From contig NZ_KI535296.1 of the NCBI RefSeq assembly GCF_000482325.1, positions 200,854 to 264,853 on the forward strand: 64,000 nucleotides of DNA, in the 5' to 3' direction. Below the pieces are notes generated by a model. It worked only from the letters and a program-made list of their open reading frames with translations, did not search any database and was not told the origin of the DNA. The DNA comes from Bacillus sp. UNC438CL73TsuS30 (GTDB lineage Bacteria; Bacillota; Bacilli; Bacillales; Cytobacillaceae). A program made the position numbers and the translations under genes. Shown in pieces: positions 29,746 through 38,886 of the stretch; within the stretch, counting starts at the first letter, position 1, and the number at the start of each line of letters is the position of its first letter.

Positions 29746-30780
29746 ATGAAAAAAGTTTTTTTTGGTATTGATTTATTAAAGATGATTGCAATTATAGCGG
29801 TTCCAAGTGTTCATTTTTTACTTAACACTCATTACTACAGTGTAAAATTAAATAGTCCACTGTTATATATTCAAACATTTTACAGACAAATTTTTATTGT
29901 TTGTGTTCCGCTATTCATAATGGCTACAGGTTTTTTGCAATGGAAAAAAGAGTGGAATAAAAAATATTTAAGAGGAGTCTTAAATATATTCCTAATTTAT
30001 GTTATTTATTCAGTATTTGCCATTATCATCCGCGTATATCAATTTGGAGAGCAAGCGACTATAGCAAAATGGATTTCCATGATATTTTCCTTTAAAGCAG
30101 TGAGTTATTCTTGGTATGTGAATATGTATATCGGCCTTGCGTTAATTATTCCGTTTTTAAATGTTTTATGGCAAGGATTAAAAACTAAGAGGCAATTTGA
30201 GATTTTTTTACTTGTTTTATTTTTTGTTACGGGGATTCCAATGTTTTGGAATGGAGTACCTGCCCTTTTTGGGGAAGGGAAATTAATTACTTTCCCTTAT
30301 TTTTGGATGACAGTATATCCGCTTTTTTATTATTTTATGGGCGTTTATATTAGAGAATACAATATCAATATGGGAAGATTAAAAAGCTTTAGTTTATTTT
30401 TGATCATTACTCTACTAGAAGTAGCTATTCTTATTGGATTTAATAAAGGCACAAAATTTATAAATTTTGTCGGGGGATATGGTTCTGCTTTAATTATGCT
30501 TCAAACTACCTTTTTATTTTTATTTTTATATCAAATCAACCCTCCTAAAAATAAATTATTTTCATGGATTAAAGTTCCGATCCATTCAATCTCTACCTTA
30601 ACTTTGGATATCTACTTAGTCTCATATGTAACGGACAGGTTTGTTTATCGTTATTTTATGAATAATATTTATGAGAAACAGGACACAGCTATTTTATATG
30701 CACCTGCTATTGTGATCTCTACTTTTACTATGGCATATGTAATTTCTTTGATTAGGCAAAAGATAATAAGTATTAGATAA
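29746..30780 (+). CDS. Membrane acyltransferase, acyltransferase-3 (OafA/WecH) family
   Basis: 344 residues with about ten hydrophobic segments and the family's N-terminal start (GIDLLKMIAIIAVPSVHF: Asp and His in the first helix). ATG with a GGGAG site nine bases upstream. Relatives move acetyl or other acyl groups across the membrane onto surface sugars or polymers. The neighbouring broken DHHW gene and the wall-polymer genes downstream suggest it O-acetylates teichoic acid or another surface glycan. If the DHHW partner is truly lost, the pathway may be impaired. No terminator is evident in the following 286-bp gap. Confidence 0.75.
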   Translation: MKKVFFGIDLLKMIAIIAVPSVHFLLNTHYYSVKLNSPLLYIQTFYRQIFIVCVPLFIMATGFLQWKKEWNKKYLRGVLNIFLIYVIYSVFAIIIRVYQFGEQATIAKWISMIFSFKAVSYSWYVNMYIGLALIIPFLNVLWQGLKTKRQFEIFLLVLFFVTGIPMFWNGVPALFGEGKLITFPYFWMTVYPLFYYFMGVYIREYNINMGRLKSFSLFLIITLLEVAILIGFNKGTKFINFVGGYGSALIMLQTTFLFLFLYQINPPKNKLFSWIKVPIHSISTLTLDIYLVSYVTDRFVYRYFMNNIYEKQDTAILYAPAIVISTFTMAYVISLIRQKIISIR

Positions 30781-30893
30781 AAGATTCGTATCAACTTAAA
30801 TAATATTGTAAAATCTCCGTTAGGAATATTTAATGTTTATTGAGGCTAATTCATATTATGGGTTAGCCTTTCTAATTAGCAAGTTTCTTCATT

Positions 30894-30948
30894 TTCTATA
30901 CATAATAGCTATAAATTGTTAAAATCTAATAAGAAACTTGTCGAATTT
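30894..30948 (+). promoter_or_regulatory. Conserved upstream element, copy 1 (with Spo0A-like box)
   Basis: The block TTCTATACATA ... AAATTG-TAAAATCTAATA-GAA ... TTGTCGAAT recurs at 34472-34527 with about 46 of 56 positions the same by eye. It ends in TTGTCGAAT (30938-30946), a perfect Spo0A-box core, 129 bp before the downstream start codon. Confidence 0.6.
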
Positions 30949-31066
30949 TAAAAGCTCGAAAAAAGTAGCATGAGGCTAGAAATAAGAAAAGTTACTTGCC
31001 TACTTAATGAATTTGAATTAAGTATGGTTTTATTTAAAAATATCTATCGTAGGTGATCAATAAAAG

Positions 31067-34000
31067 ATGGTATTACAATCGCTGAGAAAGTTGAAACGAT
31101 TTTTAACAAATTCAAATAAAAATCGATTAAAAAAACTATTACGTATTCAACAAGAAAATCAAATGCTGTACATAAGTGGTGAATTAAATGAGAATTACAA
31201 GGCAAAGGAACTTTGGCTTATATCAAATAGTGAAGAATCAAAGTTCAAAATTGCTGAAACTAATCTTTCATCAACATTCTCTTTTGAAACTGATATAACA
31301 AAATACGAGGAACTGATTCAGGAGGAGATTTATAAATTTTTCATTTTAGTACAAGTTCCGAAGGATCGATTAACGGAAAGTCAATATAATAAGATTCAAT
31401 CTACTGCGAAAACAATTCAAAGTCCTGATGGTAGTCTTATTTTAGAGTACTTTATTAGGGTTGGGAAATTCGAAAAGACGGATTTTAAAGGGTTACATGA
31501 ATTTACATTAGGAGAAAAATCGGGAATTATCTATCTGACTAAGAACAATTTCGTATCGGTTGCATTTGATAAGGAAGTTAACAACAAGCCAAAGGTTAAA
31601 ATTAATAAAATCAAATCAACAGGGCATCAATTTTTTATTAGTGGTGAGGTGTCAACAAATAGTCTCCGTATTGTTGAGGCATTTATTTTACTTTCTGGCC
31701 GTGAAACAGGAATTAAGGTTCGAATCCCAGTTGAATTAGACTTTTTGCCCAAAAAAACTATTCAATCGTATGGAAATAGTTTTTATCGTTATCAATCAAC
31801 AGTCAATCTAAATACAGTATTAAATGGTAAACCCTTAGAAGAGGATATATATGACTTCTTTTTAGATCTTAATTTAAATTATAGTATAGCAAATACGTCA
31901 GTAAGAATGGGGCATCCATCTATTCGAGCAAAAGGGTACTCTCAACCTGCATATGCAGATGGGGGAGATATGATGTATATTGCAACTCCATACTATACCA
32001 TTAAATATTTTAATCTTTCCCTTCAAATTAATAAGTTTGAAAGGGATATCCTTGTCTATCTGAAACGAATGATGAAATGGGCATGGCTTTTAAGACCCTT
32101 GTACGCATATCGAAATATATGGATTGTTGGAGAACGTCCTTATAAAGCGCAAGATACCGGATATCGTTTTTTTAAATATATGCGAACAGAGCATCCGGAG
32201 TTAAATGTAAATTATGTTATTGAAAAGGATTCTCCAGAATTAGAGAACGTAAAAGAACTTGGTAACATATTGTTTTATGGGTCTAAAGAACATATTTGGC
32301 ATACAATTATGGCAAGAAGAGTAATAGGTTCTCATCATGCTGATTATCTCTATCCTTTAAGAACAGATAATTTTAAAAAGGTCGTAAAGGCAAAGAAGGT
32401 ATTTTTACAGCATGGGGTTATGGGAACTAAAAACACTGTCCATTTTTATGGAATTAAATCCCCAAGCTTTGATACAGACCTGTTTATTGTTAGTTCTGAA
32501 TATGAAAAAAGTTATATTGTCCAAGATTTCGGATATAACCCAGCTGATGTAGCGGTTACAGGTTTATCTAGATTTGACAGCCTTTTTCGAAATGATGTTG
32601 AAGTAAAAAGACAATTATTAATAATACCGACATGGCGTGAATGGATCGTTAACGATGAAATTTTCTTAGAAAGTGAGTATTTTGAGCGGTATCGCTCGTT
32701 AGTTAATCATCCCAATCTTCATGAATATGCAAGAAAATATCATTTTGAAATTGTCCTTTGTTTACATCCTAATATGCAAAGATTTACGCCTTTTTTTAGT
32801 GACGCACCTGTTAGAATCGTGAGTCAGGGCGAAGTAGATGTTCAATTTTTATTAAAAGAAAGTTCCCTTATGATTACTGATTATTCCAGTGTCGCCTTTG
32901 ACATAAGTTTCTTACATAAACCAATCATTTATTATCAGTTCGATCGTGACCGATTTATCGGAAAACAGCCATCCCATCTTGATTTAGATAATGATCTTCC
33001 GGGAGATATTGTATATGATCTTGATGAAGTGCTTAATTGTGTTGAAAAATATGCAAGAACTGATTTTGAAATGGAACCAGAATATAAAAAACGTGCGGGG
33101 AAATTTTTAAAATACCACGATTTAAACTCTTGTAAAAGAATTTACGAGAGAACACTTAAAATTCGTAGAAAACCACTTTATTTATCCTTGTTTAAAAATG
33201 AATTTGTTAAAGCCGCTTATCGTAAGTTTAGGAAAAGTAAACTTTATTTTCCAACAATGAAGATTTTCTATAAAGCAGCTAAGACGGTGGTTCCTATTGA
33301 TAAGAATTTAATCCTTTTCGAAAGTGGATTAGGAAAACAATATGCTGATAGTCCTCGATATATTTATGAGGAAATTGTTCGAAGAGGTTTAAAATATAAG
33401 AAGGTGTGGGTCTATAATAAGCAGAAACGCTTTAAAGATCGTAACACTATATATGTAAAAAGACTAAGTGTTAAATACTATTATTATTTAGCAAAAGCCG
33501 GATATTGGGTTAACAATCAAAACTTCCCAACTTATATCAAAAAAAGACCGGGTACCACCTATGTTCAAACTTGGCATGGGACACCATTAAAAAAAATGCT
33601 TTTTGATATAGAAAATGTCCAGGGAAGAACGGATGATTATGTGGAGCGTGTCTCAGCAGCTACAAAAACTTGGGATTATTTGATATCACCCAGCCCATAT
33701 GCAACCAATGCGTTTAAAAGTGCATTTCGTTATGAAGGGAATATTCTTGAAATAGGATATCCCCGTAATGATATTTTTTACCGTGAAGAAAGAAAAGTGC
33801 TAGCAGGTAAAATACGTAATAGTTTAAAGTTACCAGAAAATAAAAAGGTTATCCTCTATGCACCAACTTTCAGGGATAACCAAACGAACGGAACAAATCA
33901 GTTTACCTTCGACATTCCTTTTGACTTTGAACTGATGAAAGAAAAGCTGGGGAATGAATATGTACTGTTGCTAAGAATGCATGTTGTGATTAAGAATAAA

Positions 34001-34393
34001 GTGACGATTCCTGAAGAATATAAGGATTTTGTTTTTGATGTATCTAAATACCCTGACATACAAGAACTGTATTTAATTACAGACGTCCTAATCACAGATT
34101 ACTCTTCGGTCATGTTTGATTTTGTAAACCTAAAACGACCAATTTTATTTTATACCTACGATTTGGAGTTTTATCGTGATCAATTACGTGGATTTTATAT
34201 GGACCTTGAAGAGGAAGCACCAGGACCATTGATTAAAACAAATGAAGAGTTAATAAATGCTCTTCAAAATATTGATAAAGTTCAAGAACGGTACCAAGTA
34301 AAATATAACACCTTTTACAATAAATTCTGTCAGTTAGAGGATGGATATGCTGCGGAACGAGTAGTAAATCGGATTTTTGATACTAACAATTAG
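31067..34393 (+). CDS. CDP-glycerol glycerophosphotransferase with two catalytic domains (TagF-like)
   Basis: 1108 residues, cytoplasmic or membrane-associated, with no signal peptide. The N-terminal 330 residues are beta-rich modules (ISGELNENY, ISGEVSTNS). Two glycerophosphotransferase domains follow. The first is about 347-690, with LQHGVMGTK near 448, VTGLSRFDSLF, PTWREWI and ITDYSSVAFD. The second is about 745-1105, with FESGLGKQY, TWHGTPLKK near 837, GYPRNDIFY, APTFRDNQ, ITDYSSVMFD and a final LEDGYAAERVV. Both carry the His-Gly and TDYSS motifs of catalytic TagF, so both may be active. It probably polymerises glycerol phosphate from CDP-glycerol onto a lipid-linked primer. TagF of B. 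subtilis has a single such domain. The ATG follows AGGTGA at ten bases. The gene stands alone between a conserved upstream element and a strong terminator. Confidence 0.85.
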   Translation: MVLQSLRKLKRFLTNSNKNRLKKLLRIQQENQMLYISGELNENYKAKELWLISNSEESKFKIAETNLSSTFSFETDITKYEELIQEEIYKFFILVQVPKDRLTESQYNKIQSTAKTIQSPDGSLILEYFIRVGKFEKTDFKGLHEFTLGEKSGIIYLTKNNFVSVAFDKEVNNKPKVKINKIKSTGHQFFISGEVSTNSLRIVEAFILLSGRETGIKVRIPVELDFLPKKTIQSYGNSFYRYQSTVNLNTVLNGKPLEEDIYDFFLDLNLNYSIANTSVRMGHPSIRAKGYSQPAYADGGDMMYIATPYYTIKYFNLSLQINKFERDILVYLKRMMKWAWLLRPLYAYRNIWIVGERPYKAQDTGYRFFKYMRTEHPELNVNYVIEKDSPELENVKELGNILFYGSKEHIWHTIMARRVIGSHHADYLYPLRTDNFKKVVKAKKVFLQHGVMGTKNTVHFYGIKSPSFDTDLFIVSSEYEKSYIVQDFGYNPADVAVTGLSRFDSLFRNDVEVKRQLLIIPTWREWIVNDEIFLESEYFERYRSLVNHPNLHEYARKYHFEIVLCLHPNMQRFTPFFSDAPVRIVSQGEVDVQFLLKESSLMITDYSSVAFDISFLHKPIIYYQFDRDRFIGKQPSHLDLDNDLPGDIVYDLDEVLNCVEKYARTDFEMEPEYKKRAGKFLKYHDLNSCKRIYERTLKIRRKPLYLSLFKNEFVKAAYRKFRKSKLYFPTMKIFYKAAKTVVPIDKNLILFESGLGKQYADSPRYIYEEIVRRGLKYKKVWVYNKQKRFKDRNTIYVKRLSVKYYYYLAKAGYWVNNQNFPTYIKKRPGTTYVQTWHGTPLKKMLFDIENVQGRTDDYVERVSAATKTWDYLISPSPYATNAFKSAFRYEGNILEIGYPRNDIFYREERKVLAGKIRNSLKLPENKKVILYAPTFRDNQTNGTNQFTFDIPFDFELMKEKLGNEYVLLLRMHVVIKNKVTIPEEYKDFVFDVSKYPDIQELYLITDVLITDYSSVMFDFVNLKRPILFYTYDLEFYRDQLRGFYMDLEEEAPGPLIKTNEELINALQNIDKVQERYQVKYNTFYNKFCQLEDGYAAERVVNRIFDTNN

Positions 34394-34414
34394 GGGTGAA
34401 CAAAAATTAATAAT

Positions 34415-34455
34415 AAACAAGATGTTGGAATCCATCCAACATCTTGTTTTTTTTT
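34415..34455 (+). terminator. Rho-independent terminator
   Basis: A perfect 15-bp stem (AAACAAGATGTTGGA and its complement, loop ATCCA) and a long T-run. Confidence 0.92.
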
Positions 34456-34471
34456 ATAACTATTTTTCAAA

Positions 34472-34527
34472 TTCTATACATATAGATAAAAAATTGCTAA
34501 AATCTAATATGAATATTGTCGGAATTT
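34472..34527 (+). promoter_or_regulatory. Conserved upstream element, copy 2
   Basis: This is the second copy of the block at 30894. It ends in TTGTCGGAATTT (34516-34527), 124 bp before the gtaB start. Similar distance to the start codon and same orientation as copy 1. Confidence 0.6.
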
Positions 34528-34639
34528 CGGGAAAACGAAAGAATTTTATCCGATAAAACAAAAAGGTATAAAATCCCATGATATTTAAAGAATAAGATAA
34601 AAGAAACCATATATCCATTTGTTCGGAGGCGTTAGTATT

Positions 34640-35539
34640 TTGAAAAAGGTGAGGAAAGCTATAATACCAGCAGCGGGTTTAGGGACAAGGTTTTTGCCCG
34701 CTACAAAGGCGATGCCTAAGGAGATGCTCCCAATATTAGATAAACCAACCATCCAATATATTGTTGAAGAAGCAGTATCTTCTGGAATTGAAGATATTAT
34801 TATTGTAACTGGAAAGGGAAAGCGCGCTATTGAGGATCATTTTGACTTTGCACCTGAATTAGAAAAGAACTTAATTGAAAAAGAAAAATTTGATCTTCTT
34901 GAAAAAGTACGTTATTCAACCAATCTTGCCGATGTGCATTACATTCGACAAAAAGAACCAAAAGGGTTAGGACATGCTGTTTGGTGCGCACGTAATTTTA
35001 TTGGTGATGAACCTTTTGCTGTCCTATTGGGGGATGACATTGTTCAAAGTGATATTCCGTGTTTAAGTCAATTAATAAGTCAATATGAGGAAACACTTTC
35101 CTCGGTTATAGGGGTACAACAAGTTCCTCAAGAGGAGGTTTCAAAGTATGGAATAATAGATCCTGCCTCAAAGATGGGGAGACGATACCAGGTAAATCAA
35201 TTTGTTGAAAAACCAAAACAAAACGAAGCTCCTTCAAATTTAGCCATAATCGGACGTTACGTTTTTACACCTGAAATTTTTATGTTTTTAGATGAACAGG
35301 AAACGGGTGCTGGGGGAGAAATACAATTAACGGATGCAATTCAAAAATTAAATCAGATTCAACGCGTATTTGGTTATGAATTTGAAGGAAAGCGTTATGA
35401 CGTTGGGGAAAAGCTAGGATTTGTTAAAACGACTATTGAGTTCGCATTACAAAACGACGAGCTAAAAGAGGATATTTTAAAATATTTGCAAGAAATTGTT
35501 TACCATCTGAACCCTTCTCCTTCGAACGTTAAACCTTAG
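34640..35539 (+). CDS. gtaB: UTP-glucose-1-phosphate uridylyltransferase
   Basis: 299 residues from the TTG at 34640, ten bases after GGAGG (34625-34629); the earlier in-frame TTG at 34619 lies upstream of that site. The nucleotidyltransferase signature AAGLGTRFLPATKAMPKEML (residues 11-30) is intact, followed by the family's EKPKQNEAPSNLAIIGRY and GGEIQLTDAIQ segments. It makes UDP-glucose for teichoic acid glucosylation, glycolipid anchors and, via GalE, UDP-galactose. It is set among polymer-synthesis genes and preceded by the same regulatory element as the long transferase at 31 kb, suggesting coordinate control. Confidence 0.95.
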   Translation: MKKVRKAIIPAAGLGTRFLPATKAMPKEMLPILDKPTIQYIVEEAVSSGIEDIIIVTGKGKRAIEDHFDFAPELEKNLIEKEKFDLLEKVRYSTNLADVHYIRQKEPKGLGHAVWCARNFIGDEPFAVLLGDDIVQSDIPCLSQLISQYEETLSSVIGVQQVPQEEVSKYGIIDPASKMGRRYQVNQFVEKPKQNEAPSNLAIIGRYVFTPEIFMFLDEQETGAGGEIQLTDAIQKLNQIQRVFGYEFEGKRYDVGEKLGFVKTTIEFALQNDELKEDILKYLQEIVYHLNPSPSNVKP

Positions 35540-35548
35540 TAATAAGTT

Positions 35549-35580
35549 TACACCCGTGCAAAATTCAGGGGTGTATTTAT
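35549..35580 (+). terminator. Weak terminator after gtaB
   Basis: TACACCC pairs with GGGTGTA around a 13-base loop, followed by TTTAT. It directly abuts the next TTGTCGGAATAT motif. Confidence 0.5.
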
Positions 35581-35593
35581 TGTCGGAATATAA
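35580..35593 (+). promoter_or_regulatory. TTGTCGGAATATT-like motif, copy 4
   Basis: TTGTCGGAATATAA lies 50 bp before the TTG start of the long transferase gene at 35630. Confidence 0.45.
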
Positions 35594-35629
35594 CCCTTTG
35601 AATTCATTTAGAAATGTGAGATGAGGTAA

Positions 35630-38600
35630 TTGAAGTTTAATGTGTTTTTAGATAAAATTTACCGTTTAAAAAGTAAACGTATTAAAATGATTTTAAATGT
35701 TGAGTCACAAGAGATTAATGATATAGCACAATATTATTTTGGCATTGCCTACCGAACTGACAGTTTGCAGCCCGTTATGTTAAAAACCAAGATTCAAGTT
35801 GTAGATAAAAGTATTGAGGTAATTATTTCATACAATGAACTTAATAAAATTCGTGACGGAGCTTTAATGGATTTCGTCTTAAAGTCAGAAGATAATTATC
35901 AATATTTTAAAATTATTAGTAAGTTAAAAAAGAGCTTTTCTCTGCAAATTAGTGAAGAAATTATTTTTATTGATAAAAGTACCGAAGATATAATAATTAA
36001 TAGAAGACTTTCGGAAGAGGCTAGGATAGAAGCAAATATAATTCAATCTTATAAGGGAAAAAGGTTTGAAATTAGTGGTTTTCTCTATAAGGGGCTTCAT
36101 AATAATAATCTTAAAATAAAAAGTTTCTATTTAGAAAACATAGATACAAATGAAAAAATATTTTTTGAGTATTTTACAACTAATGGTAATGGATTCAAAC
36201 TGGTAATCAATTTATGGAATTTTACTTTTTATGAAGGTGATTGGCAATTATTTTGTCTAGTGAATTTCAATGGTGTAGATAAAGTAATGGATGTCACTTA
36301 TTTTATTGATCAGCCTAAGCTTCAAGGGGACTACCTAGAATATAATAATTCACTTTATTTTTATGAAATATATGAAAATAAAAAATCCCAAATTATTTTA
36401 CATATAAAGAAAAATAAACATAAATTTGTTTTGTTTGAAATTAAAGATGTTGCTTTAGAGAGAAATTTATTAATAATTAAGGGGTTTCTTCAGTTTTATC
36501 TAGTAACTAGTAAAGAAGACAGGGCAACTCAAATTATTCTCATTAACAGAAACACAAAGGAACAAATCAGTTTCCCAATTGAAACGAATCTTAACGGAGA
36601 ATTTTTAGCTAGAATTCACTTCGATGATGAAAAAAACATTATTAAAGAAACAGGAATTTGGGACGCCTTCGTTTCACTTCAAATTAGTGGTATTACTGAA
36701 TTGATTCGTATAAAAATGAATTCGAATGAAGATAGAGAAGAATTCTCTGGTTTTTCAAAACCTTTCTTTAATCAAAAATACGGTATTGTAAAAAATATGA
36801 GGTCCTACATTACAATCGATGATAATTTAGCTTTTCACGTAACTGATGACATTCTTACCTGTGACATTACAAGGTTAGAGTTAGACAATGGGAAGACCAA
36901 AGTTAGTGGTTTCATTTTTACTAACGAACTGGATTTCGTCCCTAAACTTATATATGTTAAAAGAATTAACGGGGATGAACAGATTCCTTGTATTAGCGAA
37001 TTTAAAGAGGAGAACAATCTTTTTAATTTTACAGCACTTATAGATTGGTCAATATTCGATATTGGTCAAATTCAAGAATCCAACCTACAATTTATGATTA
37101 AAATCCTTATTAAAGATAAGGAATATTTATTTGAATTAGTTTCAAATTTCGATGATATTCCAAATAAATCGAAAATCTTTATTTATCCACCATTATATGT
37201 CTCTAATAATGGTTATCCCCTTGTTGTTAAACATTCTTATAACAGAAAAAACAATTTGCTAGTTTCTCTTGATAATTCATTGAATGCAAATTGCATTGAT
37301 TTGGATCGAAAATATAATGACTTTTTAATTAAAGTATCTGCTGAAATTGATAAGGTTTTAATTAATTCCAATGATGTGAAATTAGTTTTAAAAAATAAAA
37401 GTACTGCAAAGGAAATTAAAATTTCGCCTGAGGAAATCAGTCCAAGCAAAACATATTTCTTTAGGATTAGTAAAAGTAAATTTGGGGATTTTGATCTAAC
37501 AGCTAGTAACTATGATATATTTTTTGAAGTGCTTTTCAATGGACAAATAATAATTACAAGAGTGAAAGGACACGTTTCAGAGTTAATTGAAGCTAACTCC
37601 ACCTTTAAGAATAAGGCTATAAAATTGAATGAAGGGTTATATTTTTCTCTTTATTTTGACCGAAAAAGTGAAAATCTAAATTTTGAGATAAGGGATTTAA
37701 GGGCAAATGAAAAATTTGGAGAAAAAATTAAATTCTTTTTAGCGAGGGGACTTGCAAAAGCTACAAGAAGGTTTATTAAAAAGCCTGTATGGTTAATTGG
37801 AGAGAACCTAGGAGAAATTGCTCAAGATAATGGCTTCGCATTCTTTCAGTATTGTTTAGAAAACAAAAAGAGCGAAAGTTATTACTATGTAAGTAAGGAA
37901 GAAAATAAAAATGCAGAAAATCTGAAGCCTTATCAAGAGAATATCCTATTGTATGATAGTTTTAAACATTACTTTTTATATTGGGCTTGTCAATATTTAA
38001 TTGTAAGCCATGGAATTCGTGATGTAACTCCAAGTATTGTTCACAATAAAATGAATAGTAATCCGAAAAATATGATTTACCTACAACATGGAATTATTGC
38101 CATGAAGAAGTTGAAATTTAATAAGGATTCATACAATGGAAAGATTAAAAAATTTGTTGTCTCATCGGTGCATGAAAAAGAAATTTTAATTAAAAAAATG
38201 AATTTTAAGCCAAAACAGATTATGGTAACAGGATTAGCAAGATTTGACTCTTTAAGTGATAAAAGTAATAAAAAAACATTAAAAGAAATTTTACTAATGC
38301 CAACTTGGAGAGAATGGATTATTGATTCTGAAGCGGACTTTCTTACTTCAGATTTTTATTTACATTATAGTGATTTATTGAATGATCAGCATTTGCATAA
38401 ACTTTTAGAACAAAATAATGCTATATTAAAGTTTTTCCCACATATTGAAATTCAAAAGAAATATATGCATTATTTCTCCTCGTTTAATGAAAGGATAAAA
38501 GTTGTTAATATCAACGAGAAAAGTGTTAAAGATCTTATTCAGGAAAGTTCGTTACTAGTTACTGACTATTCGAGTGTTGTTTTTGACTTTAACTATTTGA

Positions 38601-38860
38601 AAAAACCAATTGTTTTTTATCAATTTGACATTTTTGAATACTTAAAACGCAGAGGCTCGTATGTAGATTTAACAAAAGATTTAATAGGTGACGTAGCTTA
38701 TACAAAGGCAGAGTTATTAAATTTAATAACTGATTATGTTAATAATGATTTTAAATACAAACCGATTTATCAAATTAAATCTAAGAAATACTACTCATAT
38801 CGAGATCGGCAAAATTCCAAACGGATCTATAATGAGATTAAAAAACTTAAGAACAAATGA
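35630..38860 (+). CDS. Long CDP-glycerol glycerophosphotransferase with a 700-residue N-terminal region
   Basis: 1076 residues, TTG start just after GAGGT (35623-35627; short spacing, so the start is uncertain). The first 700 residues hold at least three related beta-rich modules (IxGFLY, LIIKGFLQF, VSGFIFTNEL, each followed by a Gly/Asn-rich turn and a WDxFV-like strand). The C-terminal catalytic domain (about 715-1070) has WLIGENLG, YLQHGIIAMKK near 819, VTGLARFDSL, PTWREWI and VTDYSSVVFDF. It resembles the first catalytic half of the 1108-residue protein. Likely function: transfer of glycerol phosphate, or a similar unit, to a wall polymer. The role of the modules is unknown, perhaps acceptor or membrane binding. 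A GT4 gene follows 26 bases later, so the two are probably co-transcribed. Confidence 0.75.
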   Translation: MKFNVFLDKIYRLKSKRIKMILNVESQEINDIAQYYFGIAYRTDSLQPVMLKTKIQVVDKSIEVIISYNELNKIRDGALMDFVLKSEDNYQYFKIISKLKKSFSLQISEEIIFIDKSTEDIIINRRLSEEARIEANIIQSYKGKRFEISGFLYKGLHNNNLKIKSFYLENIDTNEKIFFEYFTTNGNGFKLVINLWNFTFYEGDWQLFCLVNFNGVDKVMDVTYFIDQPKLQGDYLEYNNSLYFYEIYENKKSQIILHIKKNKHKFVLFEIKDVALERNLLIIKGFLQFYLVTSKEDRATQIILINRNTKEQISFPIETNLNGEFLARIHFDDEKNIIKETGIWDAFVSLQISGITELIRIKMNSNEDREEFSGFSKPFFNQKYGIVKNMRSYITIDDNLAFHVTDDILTCDITRLELDNGKTKVSGFIFTNELDFVPKLIYVKRINGDEQIPCISEFKEENNLFNFTALIDWSIFDIGQIQESNLQFMIKILIKDKEYLFELVSNFDDIPNKSKIFIYPPLYVSNNGYPLVVKHSYNRKNNLLVSLDNSLNANCIDLDRKYNDFLIKVSAEIDKVLINSNDVKLVLKNKSTAKEIKISPEEISPSKTYFFRISKSKFGDFDLTASNYDIFFEVLFNGQIIITRVKGHVSELIEANSTFKNKAIKLNEGLYFSLYFDRKSENLNFEIRDLRANEKFGEKIKFFLARGLAKATRRFIKKPVWLIGENLGEIAQDNGFAFFQYCLENKKSESYYYVSKEENKNAENLKPYQENILLYDSFKHYFLYWACQYLIVSHGIRDVTPSIVHNKMNSNPKNMIYLQHGIIAMKKLKFNKDSYNGKIKKFVVSSVHEKEILIKKMNFKPKQIMVTGLARFDSLSDKSNKKTLKEILLMPTWREWIIDSEADFLTSDFYLHYSDLLNDQHLHKLLEQNNAILKFFPHIEIQKKYMHYFSSFNERIKVVNINEKSVKDLIQESSLLVTDYSSVVFDFNYLKKPIVFYQFDIFEYLKRRGSYVDLTKDLIGDVAYTKAELLNLITDYVNNDFKYKPIYQIKSKKYYSYRDRQNSKRIYNEIKKLKNK

Positions 38861-38886
38861 TTCACTGAAGAGTAGAGGCGAAAGAT

